From: Neocallimastix lanati (nom. inval.)
Taxonomy: Eukaryota > Neocallimastigomycota > Neocallimastigomycetes > Neocallimastigales > Neocallimastigaceae
Assembly: GCA_016946835.1 (NCBI GenBank)
Contig: JACVTC010000230.1
Span: forward strand, 62,001 to 126,000
DNA: 64,000 nt
Direction: 5' to 3'
The notes beneath the pieces were generated by a model, which searched no databases, was not told the origin of the DNA, and worked only from the letters and a program-made list of their open reading frames with translations. Made by a program: the position numbers and the translations under genes. Of the stretch, positions 43,722-54,776 are shown piece after piece; positions within the stretch are counted from its first letter, which is position 1; each line of letters opens with the position of its first letter.

Positions 43722-46700
43722 TTCAATTTCGCATAATTTGTACGGAACTATATTTTTCAGATACACATTTCTATTCGCAATTTCATTAGTGATGGGGTCG
43801 CATAAAGTTACTGTATTATATTGTTGCTTTACTATTTTTAGAGGTCCTACAAAGAAAGGTTCAAGTTTTTTCCTATTAATTGTTCTAATCAAAACTAGTT
43901 CTCCTGGTTTATATTCTGCTTTTAATCGCTTCATTTGGTTTCTTCTGTCTTCCCATAACTTATTGGCAGTTTGAATATTTTCTATAGCTTCTTTAATCCA
44001 TAAGTGATGTCTAGTAAACTTCCTAATAAGGTATTCTTCTTCACTCTCATATTCTTCTTTCTTGTCTAAATTGATAGTTAGCTCAAAGGGTTGGAAGTCT
44101 CGACGACCGTACAAAAGTTCGAAGCTGGAGAACTTACTTGACTCATTTTTACAGGTTCTGAGGGCCCAAAGAGCACTAGGAAGTATTTCGTCCCATTTAT
44201 GTGTATTATTATTGCATAATATCCTAAGGTATTTCCCAATCTCTTTATTTCTGTTTTCTACCATTCCATTTGATTCAGGATGATAAACAAAAATATATTT
44301 TACATAGACTCCATAAAGATCTAGGAAGGCTTTAGTTCTGTCTGAACGGAATTGAGGACCATTGTCTGTTATTAAAATTTCTGGTATACCGTGTCTCGAA
44401 AACACCTTAGTTAAGAAAAATATTACATCATTTGAATCAATGGTACCAGTGGGCTCAGCTTCTACCCACTTTGTTAAGTAGTCTACTAAGACTATAATAT
44501 ACTGATTTCCTTTTTCTGTTACCGGTAATGGCCCTACAATATCCAATCCTACTACAGTGAAAGGTAAGCCCGGTTTTGTGGGAATATTCTCCGTTTGAGT
44601 ATTAAAAGTCTGCGGTTTAAATAACTGACATTTTTTGCATGTACTAACAAAATACTTAACATCTAATATCATGTTTACCCAGTAATAGTCTCTCTTCAGT
44701 CGGTTATAAGTCTTGAATACCCCTTCATGTCCAATCCTGTGTGCCTCGAGAATTAATTTAATTTTTTGTTTATCTTCTTTTATAACTTTTCTTAGAGATC
44801 CTTGATTAACAAAATATTCCTCGTTATTAACCTTGATAAATTTATCATTGAATTTACTAATTAGTTTGTTGTCAATATTAATGTTCAAGTCAGACAATAA
44901 GGTTGCTACTACTTCTTCATTTTTCATTCTCATCCTGGATAACGCGTCTGCTATGACATTTTTCTTCCCTGGTTCGTAAATTATATTTACCTTTAACATA
45001 GAGAGAAGTAAAACCCATCTTGTTTGTCGAGAGTTCATTGTTTCCTTATTTTTAAAAAGTCCTATTAATGGCTTGTGGTCGATGAAGAGTAACGTTTCTT
45101 GTTTGCTTCCAGAAATATAAGGTTTAAATTTTTTAACACAATAAAAAGCGGCTGTTCCTTCCAAGTCAGTGATTCCATAATTTTTTTCTGCTGGCTTCAA
45201 AGAACGGCTTATAAAATGAATAGGTTTCTCATTTCCAACATCGTCCTTTTGTAACAGTACACCGCCTATTCCATCAAACGAGGCGTCGGTTCGTATGATA
45301 AATTGTTTATCAAAATCGGGCATCGATAAAATAGGTGCAGTAATCAAACGGTTTTTTAATTCTTCAAAACTTTCTTTTTCTTTCTCCCCCCATGAAAACT
45401 TCACTCCTTTCTTTAAAAGTTTAAAAAGAGGTTTAGCGATTGATGCGAAATTAAAAATAAACTTTCGGTAGTATCCTACGGCTCCTAAGAAGGATTGTAA
45501 CTGGTTAATGTTTGACGGTGGAAGCCATTCAAAAATTACCTTGGTCTTTGAAGGAATAGGAGAGACTCCATTGATTGAGACAGTGTGACCTAATAATTCT
45601 ACGGATTCTTTAAAAAACTTACATTTTTCAAGATTGATTTTTAGACCGTTTTCTTTTATAATTTGAAAAACTTTATTAAGATCTGAAATATGATCTTCGA
45701 GACTGGTAGAGAATATAATCAAATCATCAATGTAAATAAACATGCATTTCCCAATTAGAGGAAGGAATATCCTATTCATTTCGCGTTGAAAGGTTCCTGG
45801 GGCGTTGCAGAGTCCGAAAGGCATAACTTTAAATTGGTAATTCCCATACATCGTAGTGAAAGAAGTTTTTGGGATGTCTTCAAGATTCATCGGGATTTGA
45901 TGAAACCCGGAGAATAAATCAAGTGTCGTAAAAATCTTTACATTTTTCCCTATAGAAAAAAGAATATCATCTATTAATGGCAATGAATAGGCGTCTTTTA
46001 TGGTAACATTATTCAATTTCCTGAAGTCGATACACATTCTCCATTTATTATTTTTCTTTAGAACAAGAATTACAGGTGAGGACCATGGAGAACAGGAAGG
46101 CTCTATTAATTTATTTCGTAGTAATTTTATAATTTCTTTCTTAAGTGCTTGCGCTTGAATCTTTGATAGTCTGTAACATTTTTGTTTTATTGGAGTTGTA
46201 TTTTCTTTAATTTGAATAGAGTGTGGTAGTAGCTTTGTTCTTCCCAATTCATCAATTTTGATAGCTAAGATTTCTATGTTGTTTTTCAATAATTTTTTAA
46301 ATTTTTTCCTAATAAACGATGGGCTCTCATCTATTATTTGCATAACCAAGTTTCTTTTTTCATTAGGAATGTTTTTTGTTCCTATATTGTTTTCCTCATT
46401 ATCTTGTTTGGATTCTGTATCATCATTTTTCATTTCCATTGTTATAGGTTCATCAATTTTAGTGTTAGTTGCTGACTTTTTATTGACTTCATTAGACGTA
46501 TTAATTTTATTGATAAAACAAAATAGCATAGAATCATTGTCAAAGTTGTCTTCATTATCTTTTTCGTTACAGTTTGAATCATTTGTATCATTTGATAATA
46601 ATACTATTTTCTTAAAACTTTCATTTTCATTCATTTGACATAAATAATTATTGATTGGATTTATAAATAAATCATTTTCTTTTAAAGTTTTGTAGCCTAT

Positions 46701-47234
46701 AAGTACATCAAATAAGTCTTGTTCATAATCAATTACTCTAAATATGTCTTGAATACATAATTTTCCAATTTCAACTTTTAATAAGTAAAGTTCAGAAGAA
46801 ATGCTAGTTTTTGTAGTGATTTGTATGATATTATTAGTAGTGTAACCAAAAGGTTTCAAAGTTCCTAAATTCTTTAAAAATTTTCTTGAAATTATATTAA
46901 TACTTGCACACGTGTCTAAAAATGCACTACCCTTTCTACCGTTGATATAACATTCACATGTTGCAATGTCATCTTTGGATATGGCTGATAAAATGACTTC
47001 TTCCATTTTATCATCACATTGGACATTTTTCAACTTTAAAGCTTTAGTTAATTGAGAGCGTAGTTTTGGACTAATATCCAACAACTGTGCAAATGTAATG
47101 TTCGCTGTTATTGAATTTAAATCTGTATTTATATCATATTCATGTTGCGGTTCTAACATTGCTATATGTTTTTGCTTAGAATTTGGTTTACTTTTTGAGA
47201 AAGAGTCTTTTTTATTTAAGTTGGATTCATTCAT
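43698..47234 (-). CDS. Pol polyprotein of element C (1178 aa)
   Basis: Ty3/gypsy Pol, closest to the A and D pols. Motifs are: protease DTCASIN near residue 107; RT with MCIDFRKLNN and YIDDLIIFS near 503; RNase H DASFDGIGG; integrase zinc finger HRIGHEG...CKKCQ; integrase core DIVGP, TDNGPQF, HPESNGMVENRN; and GPY/F-like EPFFVGPLKIV at the end. A low-complexity Asn/Asp/Glu linker separates protease from RT. No Gag frame is recognised between this pol and the primer site at 47666-47680, so the element is incomplete. The leader upstream may not be its own (see findings). Confidence 0.88.
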   Translation of the reverse strand: MNESNLNKKDSFSKSKPNSKQKHIAMLEPQHEYDINTDLNSITANITFAQLLDISPKLRSQLTKALKLKNVQCDDKMEEVILSAISKDDIATCECYINGRKGSAFLDTCASINIISRKFLKNLGTLKPFGYTTNNIIQITTKTSISSELYLLKVEIGKLCIQDIFRVIDYEQDLFDVLIGYKTLKENDLFINPINNYLCQMNENESFKKIVLLSNDTNDSNCNEKDNEDNFDNDSMLFCFINKINTSNEVNKKSATNTKIDEPITMEMKNDDTESKQDNEENNIGTKNIPNEKRNLVMQIIDESPSFIRKKFKKLLKNNIEILAIKIDELGRTKLLPHSIQIKENTTPIKQKCYRLSKIQAQALKKEIIKLLRNKLIEPSCSPWSSPVILVLKKNNKWRMCIDFRKLNNVTIKDAYSLPLIDDILFSIGKNVKIFTTLDLFSGFHQIPMNLEDIPKTSFTTMYGNYQFKVMPFGLCNAPGTFQREMNRIFLPLIGKCMFIYIDDLIIFSTSLEDHISDLNKVFQIIKENGLKINLEKCKFFKESVELLGHTVSINGVSPIPSKTKVIFEWLPPSNINQLQSFLGAVGYYRKFIFNFASIAKPLFKLLKKGVKFSWGEKEKESFEELKNRLITAPILSMPDFDKQFIIRTDASFDGIGGVLLQKDDVGNEKPIHFISRSLKPAEKNYGITDLEGTAAFYCVKKFKPYISGSKQETLLFIDHKPLIGLFKNKETMNSRQTRWVLLLSMLKVNIIYEPGKKNVIADALSRMRMKNEEVVATLLSDLNINIDNKLISKFNDKFIKVNNEEYFVNQGSLRKVIKEDKQKIKLILEAHRIGHEGVFKTYNRLKRDYYWVNMILDVKYFVSTCKKCQLFKPQTFNTQTENIPTKPGLPFTVVGLDIVGPLPVTEKGNQYIIVLVDYLTKWVEAEPTGTIDSNDVIFFLTKVFSRHGIPEILITDNGPQFRSDRTKAFLDLYGVYVKYIFVYHPESNGMVENRNKEIGKYLRILCNNNTHKWDEILPSALWALRTCKNESSKFSSFELLYGRRDFQPFELTINLDKKEEYESEEEYLIRKFTRHHLWIKEAIENIQTANKLWEDRRNQMKRLKAEYKPGELVLIRTINRKKLEPFFVGPLKIVKQQYNTVTLCDPITNEIANRNVYLKNIVPYKLCEIETSGTKSN

Positions 47235-47682
47235 TACTTTTGCTTCTTGATATATATCTTTATTTCTTTGTTCTTTTTTTTTTTTATATATATAAATACA
47301 ATAAAATATTTTATTTATTATAATTCTAAAATTCTATATTTCAATATTATAGGATATTAAATTATTAGTTATCTCTTTTATAACTCTATAATTTTTAATC
47401 CTAACTCCGTTCTTGAAATATATTATTTATCTCCGAGTTATAATCTCCTCTACATCATCTCATTATTATTATTATTATTATTATTTTTTTTTTTTTTTTT
47501 ATAAATCAATTTTAATATATACATCCTAAACAAATTTAATTAATTTTTTTAATTAATAAACAAAAAAATTTTTTTTTTTTTTTTTTTTAAATAATTTATT
47601 AATAATCTAATTTATTAAACTATTTTATAATATTATATTCTTCACTCTGAATTTTATATTTTTATGGGTGCATCGCACCAAA
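47235..47682 (-). other. Leader upstream of C pol
   Basis: 448 bases of AT-rich sequence with a TTA trinucleotide run and T runs near 47465-47500 and 47570-47590. In the coding sense it starts three bases after an LTR end, once D and B are removed, with primer site TGGTGCGATGCACCC. No Gag sequence is present. The LTR that precedes it is the element I LTR at 59128-59744, not a copy of the C LTR. Confidence 0.6.
47666..47680 (-). promoter_or_regulatory. Primer-binding site in the C leader
   Basis: TGGTGCGATGCACCC in the coding sense begins with TGG and would pair with a tRNA ending GGGTGCATCGCACCA. It differs from the primer site of A and D, so a different tRNA is used. I cannot name the tRNA. 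Confidence 0.55.
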
Positions 47683-48518
47683 TGGTACAGAATTGAAGAT
47701 TATTAAAAAAAAAAATAATATATTCTAATAATTAAAAATTTAATTTTTCACTAACAAAATAAATATTATTTTAACTATTCTAATATAAATAACCTAAATA
47801 AATATTTTAATAAAATTTATCTCTAAATTAAAACTAAATTACCAAAACAAACTAAATATTTAAACTAACCAAAATTATTTTTATCTTTAACTATAATAAA
47901 ACACAAAAACAAAACTAATCAATTTAACTAGAGAACAATTTAATTTTATATAATTATTTATTTAATTATTTATTAATACTAATACTAAATATTTACTATT
48001 TCATTCTTGAAAAATTAAAAGAAAAATATAAAAAATAAAGTTGAAAGAAGAGGAAGAACTAAAGTATTGTTTTACTTTGTTCTTTTTATATCATTAAAAC
48101 ATTTATTTGATTGGAGTAAAAATAAAAATAAAAATATAAAATATAATAAAAATATAATAACAAAAATATAATAATTTTATAATAATAAAATATAATAAAA
48201 TATAATTTTAATATAATATTTAATATAAGATAATAATAAAAATATAATAAAGTATAATAAAAATTTTATAATAAAAATATAAAATAATAATAAATATAAT
48301 TTTAATTATTTATAATAAAATATCTAATTGTTTACTATTACAATATTAAATAAATACAATTAATACATTATTTTAAATAATTTAATTATTTATACATTAT
48401 TTAATTTCCTTATTATATATTTTAATACTTTAGTATTTATTCTTATTTATTTATTAATTAATCTTAATAGTTTATTTAATTTTTTATTTATTTTTTATTT
48501 ATTATTTGTATCGTAACA

Positions 48519-48557
48519 TGATGCCACCCCTAAGATCAGACTTCGTCCCTTGAAGTC
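48519..48557 (-). promoter_or_regulatory. Element D 3' hairpin and polypurine tract
   Basis: In the coding sense, AGACTTC-AAGGGAC-GAAGTCT (7-bp stem) is followed by TTAGGGGTGGCATCA at the LTR edge. The hairpin overlaps the last codons of pol. Confidence 0.7.
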
Positions 48558-51500
48558 TCAATTTCACATAATCTATACGGAACGATATTCTTTAAATGCA
48601 CATTTCTTTCGGCTATTTCATTAGTAACTGGATCACAAAGCGTTACTGTGTTAAATTGTTTTTTAACTATTTTCATTTGTCCTAAGAAATAAGGATCAAG
48701 TTTTCTTCTGTTTATATATTTAACTAATACTAAGTCACCAGGTTTATATTCTGCTTTAAGTCTTTTAACTTGTTTTCTTCTATCTTCCCATATTTTATTG
48801 GCAGTTTGAATATTGTTTATGGCTTCTTTTATCCATTTATAATGAGTAGTAAACCTTCTAATTAAAAATTCATCTTCACTTTCATAATTTTCCTTCTTGT
48901 CTAAGTTCAACATTAATTCAAATGGCTGAAGATCACGGCGACCATACAACAATTCAAAACTTGAAAATTTTGTTGTTTCATTTTTACAAGTACGTAAAGC
49001 CCATAACGCACTTGGTAATATTTCATCCCATATAGAAGTGTTTTTGTTGCATAATAATCTTAAGTATTTTCCAATTTCTTTATTGCGGTTTTCAACTTCA
49101 CCATTTGACTCAGGATGATAAGTAGCAACAAATTGAACGAAAACGCCATATAAATCAAGAAATGCTTTTGTTTTATCGGAGCAGAATTGTGGACCATTAT
49201 CAGTTACGATTACTTCAGGTATTCCAAATCGAGCAAAAATATCAGATAAAAATTCAATTACATCATCGGATTCAATATTTTGTTTTGGTTTTGCTTCAAC
49301 CCATTTTGTTAGATAATCAACTAAGACTAATATATATTTATTTCCTTTCTTGGTTGTTGGGAGTGGGCCTATAATATCTAAACCAACTCTTGAAAACGGT
49401 AATCCTGGTTTAGTAGCAATGTCTTCTGTTTGATAGTTAAATGACTGGGGTCTAAATAATTGGCATCTTTCACAGGTTTTTACAATATACTTAACATCAA
49501 GAATCATATTAGTCCAATAATAGTCACGTTTAAGTCTATTATAGGTTTTAAATACACCTTCGTGACCAATTTTATGTGCTTTTAATATTAAATCAACTTT
49601 TTCATCTTGATTCTTAATAACTTTTCTCAGTTTACCATCATCTTTAAAATATTCTTCATTATTAATTACTATGAATTTGTCTTTATAACAAGAAAGTAAA
49701 TTATTTGAATTATTTTCACCTATTTCACTTGTTATGGTACTTATGATTTTATTATGCTCAGTATGTAGTCTGGATAGTGCATCTGCTATAACATTCTTTT
49801 TTCCTGGTTCATATAATACTTTAACTTTTAACATCGAAAGAAGTAAAACCCAACGTGTTTGCCTAGAATTATTGGTTTCTTTGTTTTTGAATAATCCTAC
49901 TAATGGCTTGTGGTCTGTGTAAAGAAGTGTTTCATACTTATTTCCAGCAATATAAGACTTAAATTTTGTAACACAGTAAGTCGCGGCTGTACCCTCAAGA
50001 TCTGTTATTGCATAATTCTTCTCCGCCGGCTTTAAAGAGCGACTTACAAAATGAATAGGTTTTTCAATGTTGTTTTCGTCTTTTTGAAGGAGAACTCCTC
50101 CAATACCATCATAAGAAGCGTCAGTACGGATAATGAATTGTTTATCAAAATTAGGCATAGTTAAAATAGGAGCAGAAGCTAACTTAATTTTTAATTCATT
50201 GAAACTATCATCTTGTTCTTTATCCCATATAAATTTAACACCTTTCTTACATAATTTGAACAATGGTTTAGCAATATTAGCAAAGTTGAATATAAACTTT
50301 CGATAATAGCCGACTGCACCAAGAAAGGACTGTAATTGAGTGATATTTCTTGGTGAAATCCATTCTAAAATAACTTGAATTTTTTCTTGTATAGGGGAAA
50401 TTCCATTAATTGATAAAGTATGACCTAATAAATTGACTTTTTCTTTGAAGAAGTTGCATTTTTCTAAATTAATTTTTAAATTATTTTCTTCAATGATGTT
50501 GAATACTTTATTGAGATCCTCTATATGTTGTTCAATAGAAGGAGAGAATACAACTAAATCATCAACGTAGACAAACATACAAATTCCAATAAGTGGTAGA
50601 AATATCCTATTCATTTCCCTTTGGAAGGTTCCGGGAGCATTACATAATCCAAAAGGCATTACTCGAAACTGATAATTGCCATACATAGTGGTGAAACTTG
50701 TTTTAGGTATATCGTCTTTATACATTGGAATCTGATGGAAACCAGAAAATAAATCGATTGTAGTGAACACTTTAACCTCAGTTCCAATTGAAAATAATAT
50801 TTCATCGATTAAAGGTAATGCATAGGCATCTTTTATTGTGACGGTGTTTAATTTCCTAAAGTCCACACACAATCTCCATTTCTTATTCTTTTTTAGTACT
50901 AATATAACTGGAGAGGACCAGGGAGAATTGGAAGGTTCAATTAACTTGTTATTTATAAGTTTTTCTAATTCAACTTTAAGTGCTTTAGCTTGAACCCTAG
51001 AAAGCCTATAACATCGTTGTTTTATTGGTTTGGCATTATCTACTAAATGAATTCTGTGTGGTAATAATTTTGTCGGTTGAAGTTCTTCAATTTTTGTTGC
51101 AAAAATAGTGGAAAATTCTTTTAATAATTTTCTAACCTTCTTTTTATTTTTATTGGGAATTTCAATTATAATGTTTTGTAGTAAAGTCGCCTTTTTATTT
51201 TCATCTTCATCAATTTTATTATTAACTTTGCTATCATTATTATTACTTATAGTATTTAATTCTTCATTATGGTTTTCCAACAATTTATTATTATTTTCAT
51301 CTTTATTTTCATTAATAAAGCAGTATAAATAAGAATTGTTATTAATATCAGAATTAGATTTATCATCTGTATTTATTGATTCATCTTCTTCATCATCGTT
51401 AATAACATCTTCATTATTTTCTTTTCCAAGTTTTGTTAAACATTTCCATGAATTATTTTCTTTCATAAGACATAGAGAATTATTTATTGGGTTTATAAAT

Positions 51501-52357
51501 AAATTATTATCTTTAAGTGTTCCATAACCAATTAAAATATCAAATAAATTATGTTTACTATCAATAACTCTAAAAATATCGTGTAAATTTAACTTTCCAA
51601 TATTAACATTTAATAGATATATCTCTGTATACACATTTTCTTTTGATAAGACTTGGACAATATTATTTTTTACATATCCCACTGGTTTAATATTTCCTAG
51701 CTTGTTTAAGAATTGTTTGGTAACTATATTTATACTAGCACCTGTATCTAGAAAAGCGATTCCTTTTACTTTATTAATTCGACATTCTGTTGTTGCTACA
51801 TCATCTCTAGCCATTACTGATAAGATGATTTCTTCTGGAGTTTTCTTATTTATTGCAGGGCTTTTCAGCCTCAATGCTTTTATAAATTCCGCTCGTAATT
51901 TTGGACTAATATCTAATAATTGTGAAAATGTAATATTTGCAAATTTATTATTGAGATCATTTGTTATATCATATTTTGGTTGTCCATCCATTATCATAAT
52001 ATGTTTTTCTATTTTATCAGTATTATTATTTTTTGTTTTTCTTTCTTCTAATTGTGTACTTGGTAATTTATTTTGTTTATTAATATTAGTTTCTTGAATA
52101 ATATTTTCTGATTCTTCAATGATTTCTTTTTCTTTTTGTTTTTTAGCATTTTGTTTCGCTTTGTTGATAGATGGTTGTGCTAAAACTGAAACATCAATTT
52201 CATTAAGTCTTTCAGTTTCAGTTGAATGTGTTGTAATAGGTAATATTGAAATATCATTCTCAGTTTGAATTTTATTACTATTGCTTTTATCAACATCAAA
52301 ACTAGCATTGGTATTATTGTTTTCAATTGTTTGTAATTCATCATTTTCTAATTCCAT
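48536..52357 (-). CDS. Pol polyprotein of element D (1273 aa)
   Basis: An uninterrupted Ty3/gypsy Pol. Protease DTGASIN lies near residue 202, followed by an acidic Asn-rich linker. RT begins about 440, with LCVDFRKLNT and YVDDLVVFS near 599. RNase H has DASYDGIGG and DHKPLVG. The integrase zinc finger is HKIGHEG...CERCQ. The integrase core has DIIGP, TDNGPQF and HPESNGEVENRN. The C-terminal module is DPYFLGQMKIV, ending TSRDEV as in A. No chromodomain. Most similar to A pol across the whole length. Given as an open frame from its first ATG; the natural start may lie nearer the gag end. Confidence 0.92.
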   Translation of the reverse strand: MELENDELQTIENNNTNASFDVDKSNSNKIQTENDISILPITTHSTETERLNEIDVSVLAQPSINKAKQNAKKQKEKEIIEESENIIQETNINKQNKLPSTQLEERKTKNNNTDKIEKHIMIMDGQPKYDITNDLNNKFANITFSQLLDISPKLRAEFIKALRLKSPAINKKTPEEIILSVMARDDVATTECRINKVKGIAFLDTGASINIVTKQFLNKLGNIKPVGYVKNNIVQVLSKENVYTEIYLLNVNIGKLNLHDIFRVIDSKHNLFDILIGYGTLKDNNLFINPINNSLCLMKENNSWKCLTKLGKENNEDVINDDEEDESINTDDKSNSDINNNSYLYCFINENKDENNNKLLENHNEELNTISNNNDSKVNNKIDEDENKKATLLQNIIIEIPNKNKKKVRKLLKEFSTIFATKIEELQPTKLLPHRIHLVDNAKPIKQRCYRLSRVQAKALKVELEKLINNKLIEPSNSPWSSPVILVLKKNKKWRLCVDFRKLNTVTIKDAYALPLIDEILFSIGTEVKVFTTIDLFSGFHQIPMYKDDIPKTSFTTMYGNYQFRVMPFGLCNAPGTFQREMNRIFLPLIGICMFVYVDDLVVFSPSIEQHIEDLNKVFNIIEENNLKINLEKCNFFKEKVNLLGHTLSINGISPIQEKIQVILEWISPRNITQLQSFLGAVGYYRKFIFNFANIAKPLFKLCKKGVKFIWDKEQDDSFNELKIKLASAPILTMPNFDKQFIIRTDASYDGIGGVLLQKDENNIEKPIHFVSRSLKPAEKNYAITDLEGTAATYCVTKFKSYIAGNKYETLLYTDHKPLVGLFKNKETNNSRQTRWVLLLSMLKVKVLYEPGKKNVIADALSRLHTEHNKIISTITSEIGENNSNNLLSCYKDKFIVINNEEYFKDDGKLRKVIKNQDEKVDLILKAHKIGHEGVFKTYNRLKRDYYWTNMILDVKYIVKTCERCQLFRPQSFNYQTEDIATKPGLPFSRVGLDIIGPLPTTKKGNKYILVLVDYLTKWVEAKPKQNIESDDVIEFLSDIFARFGIPEVIVTDNGPQFCSDKTKAFLDLYGVFVQFVATYHPESNGEVENRNKEIGKYLRLLCNKNTSIWDEILPSALWALRTCKNETTKFSSFELLYGRRDLQPFELMLNLDKKENYESEDEFLIRRFTTHYKWIKEAINNIQTANKIWEDRRKQVKRLKAEYKPGDLVLVKYINRRKLDPYFLGQMKIVKKQFNTVTLCDPVTNEIAERNVHLKNIVPYRLCEIETSRDEV

Positions 52358-52521
52358 TTTTTCAACTTCATTATTATGATTATTCTTTGTATTTATAGTT
52401 TTATTTGTTTTTGTTTTAGTCTTACTATAAGGCTTTTCTTTATTTGTTTTCTTATTATTTCTTACGGCAACAGCAACAACTTCATTTTTGGTTTGATTGT
52501 TGGAAGTTTTCCTTCTTCCAT

Positions 52522-53484
52522 TTAAAAGTTTAAAGATTCATTATTATTCTTTTCTTCCATTTCTGCAAGTTGTTTGAAAGAGTAAGGACAATGATTGTAA
52601 TAATGACCTTTTTGACCGCATCTATAGCATGTTTTTTGATTATTATAAGTTGATTTCGTTTCATTAATATTATCATTATTAGAAAAGTTTGATTCTTTTC
52701 TTGTAATTGGATTATTGTTTGTATAATTATTGACTTTATCATTATTAAAATGAATTCTATTATAATTTTTTTGAAAGTTAGCATTTCCTTTGTAATATCT
52801 TTGATTAAAATTATTTTTCTTGATGTAACTTTGTCTTCCGTTAAAAGTGGAATTATAATTTATTGTTTTGGTTTGTCTGTAAGGATTAACTGTGTAATTA
52901 TTATTGTTGTAATAAAATGGATGATTATTATATAACGTTGTCATTATAACTTCATTATTGTTATTTCTTCTTTCTTCAGCTCTTTCTGCAAGTTCAGCTT
53001 CTTCAAATGCATCTTCTAAATCCAAACATCTTTGTGTAATTACTTGTGATCTTGCGTAGGGTCTATAAATAATTGATTCTTCATAATCTTCTACTGTAAT
53101 AAATGTTTGGTAAAACTTTGGGAGATTATTATACAATTTTTTATATCTCCAATTGAAATTTCTTATGCTTTCTCCTTTCTGAATTCTTAACTTTTGAAGC
53201 CGTTTGCATTTTTCTTGTGGTGTTATGTCTAAAGCCTTCTCAATTGCGTCCTTAATTTCTTGAATTGTTGGATAATTTTGAACACCATCTTCAATTGTAT
53301 ATAAGTCTTGTATTATTCCCCTTAATTTTCCTTCAACACACTCCATTGCCCAGGAGTGTATACTCATTGGATTGGTAATATTGGCTAGAGACATGATTCT
53401 TGTGAATTCGTCACACCAAGAATCAATATCTCTATCGTATTCATTAAGACGGGGAAGCAAACTTTCTAGTTCTAATATTTTCAT
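52522..53484 (-). CDS. Gag of element D (320 aa)
   Basis: Capsid/nucleocapsid protein of element D. The N-terminal half (MKILELESLLPRL...) is helical and closely similar to the A Gag. It is followed by an Asn/Tyr-rich spacer, then a CCHC zinc knuckle CYRCGQKGHYYNHC near residue 287 that would bind the element RNA. It lies upstream of pol in the coding sense, in the usual gag-pol order. The long leader 53485-54759 precedes it. Confidence 0.9.
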   Translation of the reverse strand: MKILELESLLPRLNEYDRDIDSWCDEFTRIMSLANITNPMSIHSWAMECVEGKLRGIIQDLYTIEDGVQNYPTIQEIKDAIEKALDITPQEKCKRLQKLRIQKGESIRNFNWRYKKLYNNLPKFYQTFITVEDYEESIIYRPYARSQVITQRCLDLEDAFEEAELAERAEERRNNNNEVIMTTLYNNHPFYYNNNNYTVNPYRQTKTINYNSTFNGRQSYIKKNNFNQRYYKGNANFQKNYNRIHFNNDKVNNYTNNNPITRKESNFSNNDNINETKSTYNNQKTCYRCGQKGHYYNHCPYSFKQLAEMEEKNNNESLNF

Positions 53485-54348
53485 TTTAATAAGATTGAAT
53501 ATATCGATGGATGGATTGATAAGTGAATAAGTTTTTGTTGTTTTGTTAATTATAAGATTATTTTTTATTTCCTATAAATATTTTTTTATTATTTTTTGCC
53601 TGAACTTATTGAATTAACTTTTTAATGGATGACTAATTAGAAGTATTGATAAATTTTTTTTTTCTTTGTTTGTTTGTTTTTATAAATAATATAAAGTGAA
53701 AATTTCTTGATTATGAATTTAAATATAGAGTGATGATTATTTTTAGATTAAACTGATACTGAAGTAAATCTGAATAAATTGAAATTAAAAATGTGTAAGT
53801 GAAAAATTTTATTTATTTATTGAATTGATTAATTATTTTGATGTATTGATAATTAGAACTTTATTTTTATATTCATATAAAGATTTGTAAGGTGGACCTT
53901 ATACCTTCGGTGATATAAGTTCATTATTGTTCCAGTGCTCGATCTTGTCCAAAAACCCTGACAACACTCGGATAGTTGATAAACTACGGAAAGTGCCGTG
54001 GGGAGTATAATTATTACTTTGGGACGTATTCACGCACTCACGAGATCGACTAAAAACCTTAATTAGTAAAAAATTGGAATCACCCTAATTCTTTACTAAT
54101 TAATTTTCAACCGGTTTACACACTGTATATAAATCTTTATAATTTTTGGTTTTAATTTTTCTTTTGAATGAAAATAATAAATATACTTTTTATCAGTATT
54201 TAATAATCTTATTTTTATACTATATACTATTTATTTAAATTTAATTATAAAATTTAAACTTTCCAATATCAAAATTAACAAAAATTTTACTTCAATTTAA
54301 TTATTTAATTCCCTATTTACCTACTAACTATTTTCAATAATTTATTAC

Positions 54349-54414
<66 letters not shown>

Positions 54415-54759
54415 TTATTACCAATAATTTTTATTAATAAAATTTCCAAATTAAATTTATAATCCAAAATTTTATATTTTATATATATATATTTATATTT
54501 TTTATTATTATTTCCAATAATTTTATAATAAAATTTCCAACTTTAAATTATAATCCAAATTTTTTTTTTTTTTTTTTTTTGTCAATTTTCTAACTATTCT
54601 ATTGGCTAAATTTTAAATTTTTTTTTTTTTTTTTATTTTTATTAATTATTCTATTGGCTAAATTTCAAAAAAAATTTTTTTTTTTTTTTTTTTCTACAAC
54701 TTTATTATTTATCTAATATTTTTAAATACTATTTTCATATTATTTTTTTTATCTTCAGG
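53485..54759 (-). other. Long leader of element D with a GC-richer folded block
   Basis: About 1.3 kb between gag and the primer site. Most of it is T-rich, including a run of about 50 T at 54365-54411. The block at 53880-54130 is strikingly GC-richer and full of small inverted repeats: TTAATTAGTAAA pairs with TTTACTAATTAA near 54059-54105, ACGG with CCGT near 53985-53998, and TAGTT with AACTA near 53972-53985. Element A has no such block. It may be a packaging, dimerisation or translation-control RNA structure. I see no protein coding in it. Confidence 0.6.
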
Positions 54760-54776
54760 TCCTGCATAGCTCGCCA
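54760..54776 (-). promoter_or_regulatory. Primer-binding site of element D
   Basis: TGGCGAGCTATGCAGGA in the coding sense, seven bases inside the 5' LTR end. It is identical to the element A primer site. Confidence 0.7.

Noticed and set aside
53880-54130. Possible rRNA, tRNA or self-cleaving ribozyme in the D leader
   Set aside because: No cloverleaf, conserved rRNA motif or hammerhead core (CTGATGA...GAAA) could be found; kept only as a structured leader block.
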